From assembly GCA_016719565.1 (NCBI GenBank), contig JADJYU010000007.1, positions 62,001-126,000 of the forward strand: a stretch of 64,000 bases of DNA, in the 5' to 3' direction. Positions 35,983-44,303 of the stretch are shown here, piece by piece. Position 1 is the stretch's first letter. Every line of letters starts with the position of its first letter. The notes beneath the pieces are model-generated. The model was not told where the DNA came from. It did no database searches and saw nothing but the letters and a program-made list of their open reading frames with translations. The position numbers and the translations under genes were made by a program. This DNA comes from Ignavibacteria bacterium (GTDB taxonomy: Bacteria; Bacteroidota; Ignavibacteria; Tepidaquicellales; Tepidaquicellaceae).

Positions 35983-36840
35983 ATGTCTAAAACTTCACAA
36001 GATGAATGGACATTAGAGATCAAACCGGTTTCGGGATGGTTTCACTTTCATCTTAAAGATGTCTGGAGATACAGGGATCTTCTTATGATGTTTGTGAGGA
36101 GAGATTTTGTTGCTGTTTACAAACAGACTATACTCGGACCATTTTGGTTTTTTCTTCAGCCAATATTGACGACTATTACTTTTACTGTAGTATTTGGAAA
36201 TATAGCAAGGATATCTACAGACGGAATTCCGCCTTTGCTTTTTTACATGTCAGGGATTGTAAGCTGGGGATACTTTTCCGATTGCCTGACAAGGACTTCA
36301 TCTACATTTATTACAAATGCAAATATTTTCGGTAAAGTATATTTCCCCCGTTTAGTAAGTCCTTTGTCAAACATTATATCACTTTTGATGAAGTTCGGAA
36401 TACAACTGTTTTTGTTTACGTGTTTCCTTTTATATTACTGGATGAATGGCTCTACCAATGTGCATCCTAATATATATATATTACTGACTCCTTACCTTCT
36501 TATATTAATGGCAGGATTAGGTCTCGGATTCGGAATTATTGTATCCTCACTTACTACAAAATACAGAGACTTCAGTTTTCTTGTAGGTTTCGGAGTACAG
36601 CTGCTTATGTACGCTACTCCTGTAATATATCCATTATCCGCGCTGCCAGAAAAATATAAATGGATAGTGCTTGCAAATCCTATGACAGCGATTATTGATA
36701 CATTCAGATATGCATTTCTCGGAGCAGGTACGTTTAATCCGGGAAATCTGATCTACAGTTCGGTTTTTATGATCGTGACTTTATCAATCGGGATTTTAAT
36801 GTTTAACAGGGTTGAAAAGACTTTTATGGATACAGTCTAA
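35983..36840 (+). CDS. wzm: ABC-2 type polysaccharide export permease (Wzm/TagG-like)
   Basis: The 285-residue protein has a cytoplasmic N-terminal stretch (DVWRYRDLLMMFVRRDFVAVYKQTILGPFWF) typical of Wzm/TagG permeases. Six membrane helices follow, ending with GILMFNRVEKTFMDTV. It pairs with the ATPase encoded 23 bp downstream to export a finished undecaprenyl-linked glycan across the inner membrane. Confidence 0.93.
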   Translation: MSKTSQDEWTLEIKPVSGWFHFHLKDVWRYRDLLMMFVRRDFVAVYKQTILGPFWFFLQPILTTITFTVVFGNIARISTDGIPPLLFYMSGIVSWGYFSDCLTRTSSTFITNANIFGKVYFPRLVSPLSNIISLLMKFGIQLFLFTCFLLYYWMNGSTNVHPNIYILLTPYLLILMAGLGLGFGIIVSSLTTKYRDFSFLVGFGVQLLMYATPVIYPLSALPEKYKWIVLANPMTAIIDTFRYAFLGAGTFNPGNLIYSSVFMIVTLSIGILMFNRVEKTFMDTV

Positions 36841-36863
36841 ATTTATTTTTTATTTATATTATT

Positions 36864-38186
36864 ATGGGCGCAGCAATTAAAGTTGATAACATATCTAAAC
36901 TCTACAGGCTAGGAATGGTCGGAAACAGAACTATTGTTGAAGATATTAACAGACTAATTGCAAGGATACGTGGGAAGGAAAATCCTTATCTAAAAGTAGG
37001 TGAAACAAATCAGAGAAATGTTAAAGGAAATTCTGATTATGTGTGGGCTTTGAAGGATATAAATTTTGAAGTAGAACAAGGTCAGAGATTCGGGATCATA
37101 GGAAAAAACGGCGCAGGTAAATCCACTCTTCTCAAAATTTTATCTAGAGTTGCAGGTCCGACTACAGGTTCGGTAAAATTAAAAGGAAGAGTTGCAAGTC
37201 TGCTGGAAGTAGGGACGGGATTTCATCCTGAACTTACAGGCAGGGACAATGTATTTCTCAACGGCGCTATACTCGGAATGACTCAGGAAGAAATCAAAGG
37301 CAAGTTTGACAGTATAGTTGATTTCTCCGGTGTGGAAAGATACGTCGACACACCTGTTAAAAGATATTCTTCAGGAATGTATGTACGTCTTGCGTTTGCA
37401 GTTGCTGCGCATCTTGAGCCTGAAATACTTATAGTGGATGAAGTGCTTGCAGTCGGTGATGCGGAATTTCAAAAAAAATGCTTAGGCAAGATGCACGATG
37501 TTTCCGAAAAGGAAGGTCGAACGGTTTTGTTTGTAAGTCATAATCTGCAGGCTATAAGAAATCTTTGTCAGAAGACTGTGATCCTTAATAACGGAGAATT
37601 GTTCGCAAACGGAAATACGGAACAGGTATTAAGAGAATACAATGAACTCAGCAGAGATATAACAATTAAAGCTGATACAGAAATAAATAACAGCATAAAC
37701 AGAAGAGGCAAAGGAAGAGTAAGGTTTACAGGAATAAATCTGACTGATGAAAAAGGAAACAGAAGATATAAATTTGAGACAGGTGAAAAGATAAGAGTTA
37801 GTATCACATTCGAAATATTCAAGGAGATCGAGGGACTTACTTTTATATTTGCTGTACTTTCCGGACTTTCAAGAGAATGTCTGACATTGTTTGAATATGC
37901 ACTCAGCAATAAGAAAATGATGCCGGGTCAGAAAGGCGAGGCAATAATTGAGATTCCGCATCTTAAAATTAAACCCGGTGAATACCCGCTCTATTTTGAA
38001 TTAACTGATCTGAAATATAATAGTTATGCAAAGGATGTTATAGATGATCTTACCGCTCCTTTAGAAATTACGGAAGGAAAAAATAAAGCATATTCTGACG
38101 ATAATAAACCATCCGGATATTTTAAGATGGAATCAAACATAATTCAAAATGAAATTTATGATACCAATCAATTAACAAAAGTATAA
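36864..38186 (+). CDS. wzt: ABC transporter ATPase with Wzt-type C-terminal glycan-binding domain
   Basis: This 440-residue protein has an ATPase domain in residues ~1-250: Walker A GKNGAGKSTLLK, the YSSGMYVRLAFAVA signature and ILIVDEVLAVGD. A beta-sandwich extension follows at ~270-420 (RVRFTGINLTDEKG, KIRVSITFEIF, EYPLYFELTD), as in Wzt proteins that recognise the terminal modification of their glycan. The first residues also match TagH-like polysaccharide ATPases. Methyl, phosphate or phosphonate caps made by genes further right are candidate recognition marks. Confidence 0.93.
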   Translation: MGAAIKVDNISKLYRLGMVGNRTIVEDINRLIARIRGKENPYLKVGETNQRNVKGNSDYVWALKDINFEVEQGQRFGIIGKNGAGKSTLLKILSRVAGPTTGSVKLKGRVASLLEVGTGFHPELTGRDNVFLNGAILGMTQEEIKGKFDSIVDFSGVERYVDTPVKRYSSGMYVRLAFAVAAHLEPEILIVDEVLAVGDAEFQKKCLGKMHDVSEKEGRTVLFVSHNLQAIRNLCQKTVILNNGELFANGNTEQVLREYNELSRDITIKADTEINNSINRRGKGRVRFTGINLTDEKGNRRYKFETGEKIRVSITFEIFKEIEGLTFIFAVLSGLSRECLTLFEYALSNKKMMPGQKGEAIIEIPHLKIKPGEYPLYFELTDLKYNSYAKDVIDDLTAPLEITEGKNKAYSDDNKPSGYFKMESNIIQNEIYDTNQLTKV

Positions 38187-38204
38187 TATTTATTTTATTT
38201 AAAT

Positions 38205-39191
38205 ATGAGTAAAGTAAAAGATACCGGCTTTCTTGACAGGACTCCAGGGCTTTATTCAGGCGGGGTATTGCTGAATACGCTGGGTTATCATGTCTTGAGA
38301 ACGCTTTATCATAATGTCTGGAGACTAAGACCTAAGAAAGTAAGCAGTGAATATCAGAAATTCGCTGACATACTTGATAAAGAAGGCATACTTATTATTC
38401 CTGATTTCCTTCCCGCAGATCAGTTTGAAGAATTGAAAAAGGAATATGAGCAATTATACTCCGATTGGGATCCGCTTGAATATGATCCCGGAAAAATGGA
38501 TAAAAGACAGAAAGATTTTCCTGATTATTTTGAAACCATTGCTGAAAAATTTGTCACTCCTTTTACTCCCGCTTTTACAAACTATTTTCTTAAGAATAAA
38601 CTAATTAACGAACTGACATACGCTGTAGTTCACAGAAAAATCAGAACGACTCCATACAATCATTTCTGGCACTTACAGAGAAGGAATCCGGATAAGAATG
38701 TAAGTACGCTTCACACTGCTGCATTTCCTCATGCTGATGTGCCGTATCCGACCATTAAAGTATTTTTATATCTGACTGATGTAGATGAATCAAATGCAGC
38801 ATATATTTTTGCAAAAGGTTCTCATAAGCTCACATGGAAAAGACTGATGTTTGAATATAAACTCAGCGTAAGATATGCAAAGACAAAAAACGATATTGTA
38901 ACTGAAGAGGAGCTGAATAAACTAGGTTATAAGTCAGAATCAATAAGCGGAAAAGCAAATACACTTTTCATTTCAAATAATATGGGATACCATAACAGAG
39001 GAAATTTTTCGAATATGAATCCGAGAATTACAGCGCAGCTTGATTACCGAAATCTTGAATCCTTGAGAAATACTCTTAACCGTGGAGGATCAAATATTGT
39101 TTCACGACTGTCAAAAAAAATAGTAAAGTCACTGGATAAATCAAATAAAAAAAAATACCGTGCAAGTATCAGTAATAATAACATGTCATAA
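38205..39191 (+). CDS. PhyH-type Fe(II)/2-oxoglutarate dioxygenase-like protein
   Basis: The 328-residue protein has the phytanoyl-CoA dioxygenase fold. The metal-binding HxD is in FPHADVPYP, the strand VFLYLTDVDESNAAYIFAKGSHK follows, and the distal His lies in NNMGYHNRGNFS with the Arg of the 2-oxoglutarate site in PRITAQL. It sits between the ABC exporter and a glycosyltransferase, so hydroxylation of a lipid carrier or sugar is possible. The substrate is unknown. Its 3' end overlaps the next gene by 32 bp. Confidence 0.8.
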   Translation: MSKVKDTGFLDRTPGLYSGGVLLNTLGYHVLRTLYHNVWRLRPKKVSSEYQKFADILDKEGILIIPDFLPADQFEELKKEYEQLYSDWDPLEYDPGKMDKRQKDFPDYFETIAEKFVTPFTPAFTNYFLKNKLINELTYAVVHRKIRTTPYNHFWHLQRRNPDKNVSTLHTAAFPHADVPYPTIKVFLYLTDVDESNAAYIFAKGSHKLTWKRLMFEYKLSVRYAKTKNDIVTEEELNKLGYKSESISGKANTLFISNNMGYHNRGNFSNMNPRITAQLDYRNLESLRNTLNRGGSNIVSRLSKKIVKSLDKSNKKKYRASISNNNMS

Positions 39192-39819
39192 TTACGCCCG
39201 CTATCTTTCAAGGTCAATCCGTAGCGCGCTTAATCAGAGTCTCGACAGAAAAGAATACGAAATAATTGTAGTGGATGACGGCAGTACCGATGAAACGCGT
39301 AAAGTAATGAAGACATACGGTAAAAATATCAGACCGGTTTTGCTTGATACTAATATCGGACTTGCAGCAGCCCGTAACGAAGGAATTAAAACAGCACTCG
39401 GCAGATTTGTTGTTAATCTTGATGCCGATGATTACATAGATGAAAATCTGCTTATGATGGAAACAATCTTCATGAATTTAAACTCTTCATGGGATGCAGT
39501 CTCATGCGATTATTTTCTTGTAGATGAAAATGAAAAGCATATAGAAAGGATCTCAGGCAGGGACAAACCAATAGCATGCGGAGTTATGTTCAGAACGGAT
39601 CTGCTATTTGAAATCGGTTTGTATGATGAGAAATTTAAAATGAGAGAAGAAGAAGACCTTCGTCTCCGGTTTGAAAAAAATCATATTATCCATAACATCG
39701 AACTTCCTTTATACCGGTACAGAAAGCATAATGATAATATGACGAATAACAGCAGAGGAATGAATAAGTATAAAAAAGTTTTAGACACCAAGCACAAAAC
39801 CTTCAGGAAAAGAAAATAA
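39160..39819 (+). CDS. Family 2 glycosyltransferase
   Basis: The 219-residue GT-A enzyme has VSVIITCHNYARYLSRSI at the start and IIVVDDGSTDETRKV. The DXD-type NLDADDYID and the acceptor/catalytic EEEDLRLRFEK also fit GT2. It is shorter than many GT2 proteins but contains the whole core. The GTG start lies inside the end of the dioxygenase gene, which indicates translational coupling. Donor and acceptor are unknown. Confidence 0.87.
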   Translation: MQVSVIITCHNYARYLSRSIRSALNQSLDRKEYEIIVVDDGSTDETRKVMKTYGKNIRPVLLDTNIGLAAARNEGIKTALGRFVVNLDADDYIDENLLMMETIFMNLNSSWDAVSCDYFLVDENEKHIERISGRDKPIACGVMFRTDLLFEIGLYDEKFKMREEEDLRLRFEKNHIIHNIELPLYRYRKHNDNMTNNSRGMNKYKKVLDTKHKTFRKRK

Positions 39820-39834
39820 CTACGATATTACAGA

Positions 39835-40575
39835 CTGAGAACTATTGCATTCATAGCGGCAAGGATGGGATCTGAAAGATTTCCCGGTAAAGTACTTAAA
39901 CCTCTTTCGGGAATTCCCTCACTAGTGCATATCTTTAACATCCTAAAGGAAGTTAAAAATCTTGACGGTTATGCTGTCGTAACTTCTGTGTTGGAAGAAG
40001 ATGATGAGATAGAAAAAGTCTGCGGCACTTACGGCGTTAAATGTATGCGCGGATCAGTTCACGATGTACTCGACAGATTCCGACTCGCTGCCGGAATATT
40101 AAGGCCGGATATAATCGTAAGAGTTACAGGTGATGACCCTCTTATGGATCCGGAAATTATTGAGAAAGTTATATCGGAGCATTTATCCGGAGACAATGAT
40201 TATACATCAAATATAGAAGAGAGAACATATCCGCGTGGAATGGATACTGAAGTGATTAATACCTCCGCGCTGGAAAAGTGCTGGAGGGAATCTTCGGATA
40301 AAGATGATCACGAACACGTTACGCTTTTTATTAGAAGAAATCCGGATAAGTTCAGGATAAAAAGTGTAAAGAAAAACGGATCATCCGCCGGTGACATAAG
40401 ACTTTGTCTTGATACAGAAGAAGATTATTCCTTAGTGAAAAAAATATATGAAAAACTTTATTCAGGTAAAGTTATTAAGCTTGATGAAGTTTTAAATTTA
40501 CTTGAACTGGAACCGGAGCTTAGACAGATAAATGAACACATACAGCAAAAAAAAGTCAAAGACAAAATTTTTTAA
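39835..40575 (+). CDS. SpsF/acylneuraminate cytidylyltransferase-like protein, copy 1
   Basis: The conserved N-terminus of this family (TIAFIAARMGSERFPGKVL) begins upstream of the first ATG at 39865. The only plausible in-frame initiator after the stop at 39817-39819 is a CTG at 39835, so a non-standard start is likely. That gives ~246 residues. The nucleotide-binding motif and RVTGDDPLMDPEII match CTP-dependent sugar-acid cytidylyltransferases. It should activate a nonulosonate or related sugar with CMP. It is paralogous to the protein at 45797-46576. Confidence 0.82.
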   Translation: MRTIAFIAARMGSERFPGKVLKPLSGIPSLVHIFNILKEVKNLDGYAVVTSVLEEDDEIEKVCGTYGVKCMRGSVHDVLDRFRLAAGILRPDIIVRVTGDDPLMDPEIIEKVISEHLSGDNDYTSNIEERTYPRGMDTEVINTSALEKCWRESSDKDDHEHVTLFIRRNPDKFRIKSVKKNGSSAGDIRLCLDTEEDYSLVKKIYEKLYSGKVIKLDEVLNLLELEPELRQINEHIQQKKVKDKIF

Positions 40576-40596
40576 AATCAGCATGATAAAACAAAT

Positions 40597-41259
40597 ATGA
40601 TAAAGTTACCTGATTTTCAGAAAGCATACGATTATGAAAATGAGTTTTATCTTTCATGTGACAAATCCCGTATAGGGAAGCTTTTAGCGCATTATGAATT
40701 ATATAAAATGTCTTCCGATAAAGAAGGTGATATAGTGGAATGCGGCGTATTCAAAGGAGCGTCATTTGTCAGGTTTGCAATGTTCAGAAATTTATTTGAA
40801 AATAATTCTTCGAAAAAACTTATAGGCTTTGATTCATTCGGGAAATTTCCCGGGACGGAATTCGAAGATGATAAAAAACTCCGTGAGCATATTATTAATG
40901 AAGCGGGTGAAAACAGCATATCCGCCGGTCAGCTGATTGAAGTGCTGAAAAATAAATCATGCGCTGAAAACATTGAACTCATTGAAGGGGATATTACAGT
41001 TACTTTACCTGAGTATGTAAGATCAAATCCGGAACTAAAAATATCTTTGTTAAATCTTGACACAGATATTTATGAACCTTCTGTAACAATTCTTGAAGAA
41101 TTATATCCGAAGATAGTAAGCGGTGGGATCCTGATACTTGATGACTATAAGGTATTTCCGGGAGAGACAAAAGCTGTAGATGATTATTTTGCAGGAATGA
41201 ATATTGAGATAAAAAAATTTCCTTTCAGCGCAACACCCTGTTATATTGTAAAAAAGTAA
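40597..41259 (+). CDS. TylF/MycF-like sugar O-methyltransferase
   Basis: The 220-residue protein has the SAM-binding IVECGVFKGASFVRFAMF, the following LIGFDSFGKFPG and the late LLNLDTDIYEPSVTILEEL ... GGILILDDY. The acidic residues in LDTDIYEP and ILDDY are the metal-binding set of TylF/MycF-type sugar O-methyltransferases. It probably methylates a sugar hydroxyl in the glycan or a nucleotide sugar. Its target is unknown. Confidence 0.87.
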   Translation: MIKLPDFQKAYDYENEFYLSCDKSRIGKLLAHYELYKMSSDKEGDIVECGVFKGASFVRFAMFRNLFENNSSKKLIGFDSFGKFPGTEFEDDKKLREHIINEAGENSISAGQLIEVLKNKSCAENIELIEGDITVTLPEYVRSNPELKISLLNLDTDIYEPSVTILEELYPKIVSGGILILDDYKVFPGETKAVDDYFAGMNIEIKKFPFSATPCYIVKK

Positions 41260-41292
41260 TTCCTTTCAGAAAAATTAATTTATTATAACAGA

Positions 41293-42258
41293 TTGAATTT
41301 CCTGATATACGGATTAGGCTCTATCGGCAGAAGGCATGCGGCTATACTTTCCGGAGTCGAGGGGAATAAAATTTTTGCCTGCCGCACCGGAAAATCCGGT
41401 ATTAAGTCATCCGAGAAATTTCCTTATACTGAGATTGATCCATCCGACAATTTTGCAGATCACAATATAGACGGAGCTCTGATAACTAATCCAACATCTA
41501 TGCACATAGAGACAGCTCTTAAGATTGCAGAATACGGAATACCGATGTTTATTGAGAAGCCGCTTGGTAAGGATCTGAATAATATAAAAAGACTTCAGAA
41601 AATTACCGGGGAGAATAATATCCCGGTATTGATGGGCTACAATTTTCTTCACCACAACGCAATAAAACTTATAAAAAAACTTATCAAAGAAAATAAGATA
41701 GGTAATGTGATTTCAGCAAAGTCTCAGTTCGGCACTTATATGCCTGACTGGCACAAGAATGAAGATTATAAAAAGAGTTATGCATCAAATGCAGATATGG
41801 GCGGGGGTGTAGTCCTTACATCAATTCATGAACAGAATTATCTGACGGATCTTTTCGGTGAAGCAGTAGAAGTGAAAGCAATGAAGACCGGAGGTAATTT
41901 ACTTGACATAAAAGCTGAAGAAGGTGCAGAGATTCTGATGAGACATGAAAGCGGAGTAGTATCAAACATACATTTGAATTTTTACCAAAAGCCGTATTAC
42001 AGAAACTGTCAGGTGATCGGCGCTGAAGGCACAATATACTGGGACTTTCTTATTCCGGAGGTTAAGATATTATATAAAGATAAAACGGAAATTATTAAAA
42101 CAGGTAAAGGTGCGTTTGAATTACTTGATGAAAGTTATACAGAGCAGATGCATCATTTCACTGACGTTATAAAAGGAAATTCTAAACCAGCAGCTGATTT
42201 AAACAGAGGAATAAAAGATCTTGAAACTGCGCTGGAAATTTTAAAGCAAATTAATTAA
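41293..42258 (+). CDS. Gfo/Idh/MocA-family oxidoreductase
   Basis: This 321-residue protein uses a TTG start. It has the Rossmann motif IYGLGSIGRRHAAIL, the family lysine in MFIEKPLGKDL and a dimer beta-sheet domain. It is not the WbpB type. It stands between a methyltransferase and an SDR gene in the nonulosonate-like block, so it likely reduces or oxidises a sugar hydroxyl there. A second relative lies at 46573-47565. Confidence 0.88.
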   Translation: MNFLIYGLGSIGRRHAAILSGVEGNKIFACRTGKSGIKSSEKFPYTEIDPSDNFADHNIDGALITNPTSMHIETALKIAEYGIPMFIEKPLGKDLNNIKRLQKITGENNIPVLMGYNFLHHNAIKLIKKLIKENKIGNVISAKSQFGTYMPDWHKNEDYKKSYASNADMGGGVVLTSIHEQNYLTDLFGEAVEVKAMKTGGNLLDIKAEEGAEILMRHESGVVSNIHLNFYQKPYYRNCQVIGAEGTIYWDFLIPEVKILYKDKTEIIKTGKGAFELLDESYTEQMHHFTDVIKGNSKPAADLNRGIKDLETALEILKQIN

Positions 42259-42267
42259 TAAAATTTT

Positions 42268-43089
42268 ATGAATTTAAAAACCACTGATCCGGATAAAATA
42301 AATTTCAGGGAAAAATTTGAACTGAAAGAGAAAGTAATAATTATTACCGGTGGAATGGGACTAATAGGAAGAGCTTTTGCAGAAGCCTGCTGTCAGTATG
42401 ACGGAATTGTAGTCATAGCAGACAGGGAAGGTGCCGGATCGGAAGATCATGCTTCGGAATTAAGTAAGAAATACGGAAAAGAAATGATAGGAATTACAAT
42501 TGATGTGGCAAACCGGGAAGATGTTGAAAATTTAAAGAAAATAACATTAGAAAAATACGGAAGGATCGACGGACTTATAAACTGTCATCAGAATAAGACG
42601 GCAAAGTTTTTTGCAAAGTTTGAAGATTACACTGATAAAGACTGGGACGCAGTAGTCGAGACAAATTTGAAAGGAACATTTTTAACATGTCAGATCATCG
42701 GCGGATATATGGCTGAAAAAGGAAGCGGATCAATAATTAATTTGCCTTCCACTTATTCAGTAGTAGCGCCTAATCACAACCTTTACCGGGGGACTTCGCT
42801 TGGATCGCCTGCTGCATATTCTGCATCTAAAGGCGGAGTAATGGCATTGTCACAATACCTTTCTACTTACTGGGCAAAGAACGGAGTGAGAGTAAATCAG
42901 ATCACTCCGCATGGTGTCTGGAATAATCATGAAGAAAGGTTTGAGAAAAATTTTTCCGAGATGTCACCGTTAATGAGAATGAGTTATAATCATGAAGTAG
43001 CAGGAGCTGCTGTATTTTTACTCTCGGATGCTTCGAGTTATGTTACAGGACATAATTTAGTAGTTGACGGAGGATGGACGGCGTGGTAA
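42268..43089 (+). CDS. Short-chain dehydrogenase/reductase
   Basis: This 273-residue classical SDR has GGMGLIGRAFAEA as the cofactor loop, LINCHQNK and the catalytic Ser/Tyr/Lys set (LPSTYS, AAYSASKGGVMAL). DGGWTAW closes it. It resembles PtmA-like SDRs found beside NeuB-type genes, and a neuB-like gene follows ~107 bp later. A role in making or reducing the NeuB substrate or a related sugar is inferred. Confidence 0.88.
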   Translation: MNLKTTDPDKINFREKFELKEKVIIITGGMGLIGRAFAEACCQYDGIVVIADREGAGSEDHASELSKKYGKEMIGITIDVANREDVENLKKITLEKYGRIDGLINCHQNKTAKFFAKFEDYTDKDWDAVVETNLKGTFLTCQIIGGYMAEKGSGSIINLPSTYSVVAPNHNLYRGTSLGSPAAYSASKGGVMALSQYLSTYWAKNGVRVNQITPHGVWNNHEERFEKNFSEMSPLMRMSYNHEVAGAAVFLLSDASSYVTGHNLVVDGGWTAW

Positions 43090-43094
43090 TTTTC

Positions 43095-43129
43095 AATTAC
43101 GAATTACGAATTACGAATTACGAATTACG
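43095..43129. repeat. 7-bp tandem repeat (AATTACG)x5
   Basis: Five perfect AATTACG units lie between the SDR stop and the NeuB-like gene, followed by AATTTCAAATTGCAAAT. The phrase is similar to the TTACGAGTTTCAA blocks in the repeats at 3247 and 3475. No gene is present. Confidence 0.9.
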
Positions 43130-43196
43130 AATTTCAAATTGCAAATAATTAATTTTATAAAATAATATTTTTGATGGAAATACTTATTCTGAATTT

Positions 43197-44249
43197 ATGA
43201 AGATCACAGATATTTTTAAGAATTACGATCCAGCAATTATACAAAGACCTTATGTAATAGCGGAGGCCGGGGTGAATCACGAAGGTGATATTGAACTTGC
43301 AAAAAGACTGATTTATGAAGCTGCAGAAGGCGGCGCTCATGCAATAAAATTCCAGACATATAAGGCGGACATGCTTGCTTCAAAAGACAGTCCATATTAC
43401 TGGGATTTAAAAGAAGAGCCGACGACAAGTCAGCATGAGCTATTCAGAAAGTATGATAAGTTTGAGAAAAATGAATATGAGCTTCTTAAGAAAGAGTGTG
43501 ATAAAGCTGGAATAGAATTTATGTCAACGCCTTTTGATGTAAACGCAGCTGAATTTCTTAATGACCTGATGCCTGTGTTTAAAATCTCTTCTTCGGATAT
43601 TACAAACATTCCTTTCATTGAATATATGTGCGCATTCGGAAAGCCGATACTGCTTTCAACAGGCGCATCTGATATCAGCGAAATTAAATTCGCAGCTGAT
43701 GTCATTTCAAAACATGGGAATCCATTATGCCTTCTTCACTGTATTCTGAATTATCCTACTCCTGACGAAAATGCAAATCTCGGAATGATACTGGATCAGA
43801 GAATTAAGTTTCCTGAAGCAATACCGGGATATTCTGATCATACCTTGCCGGGTAATATGGATGTGCTTAAAACAGCCGTTCTCCTCGGAGCCGTTATACT
43901 TGAAAAGCATTTTACATTTAACAAGGAATTACCGGGCAACGACCATTATCATGCAATGGACAAAGATGATCTTAAGCATTTCTTCATAGACATGGAGAGA
44001 ATGTTCCTGCTCATGGGAAATTTCAGGAAGAATCCATTGAAAAGTGAAGCCAATTCCATCTTGAATGCAAGAAGAAGCCTTGTAACTGTGAAAAGATTAA
44101 AGGCAGGTGAAGTAATCACTTTCGAACATCTGACTTGGAAACGTCCAGGCAGCGGTATTAGCCCTAAATACATTAAAGATGTAACGGGAAAGAAAGCATT
44201 AATAGATATAGAGGAAGATTCAGTTCTAAAATGGAGTATGATCGAATAG
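43197..44249 (+). CDS. neuB: NeuB-family nonulosonate synthase
   Basis: This 350-residue protein has a TIM-barrel synthase domain in residues ~1-275 (YVIAEAGVNHEGDIELAKRL, AIKFQTYKADML, SSSDITNIP, GYSDHT, ILEKHFTF). A C-terminal SAF/antifreeze-like domain (RRSLVTVKRLKAGEVITFEHLTWKRPGSGI) follows. It condenses PEP with a six-carbon amino sugar to give a nine-carbon 2-keto acid. Whether the product is neuraminic, legionaminic, pseudaminic or another acid cannot be read here. SpsF-like cytidylyltransferases on both sides would activate the product. Confidence 0.92.
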   Translation: MKITDIFKNYDPAIIQRPYVIAEAGVNHEGDIELAKRLIYEAAEGGAHAIKFQTYKADMLASKDSPYYWDLKEEPTTSQHELFRKYDKFEKNEYELLKKECDKAGIEFMSTPFDVNAAEFLNDLMPVFKISSSDITNIPFIEYMCAFGKPILLSTGASDISEIKFAADVISKHGNPLCLLHCILNYPTPDENANLGMILDQRIKFPEAIPGYSDHTLPGNMDVLKTAVLLGAVILEKHFTFNKELPGNDHYHAMDKDDLKHFFIDMERMFLLMGNFRKNPLKSEANSILNARRSLVTVKRLKAGEVITFEHLTWKRPGSGISPKYIKDVTGKKALIDIEEDSVLKWSMIE

Positions 44250-44303
44250 ATCTGATCATAACTAATCTTATGAAAGGAAATTGAAAACAGCAGAAAGCCG
44301 GTA

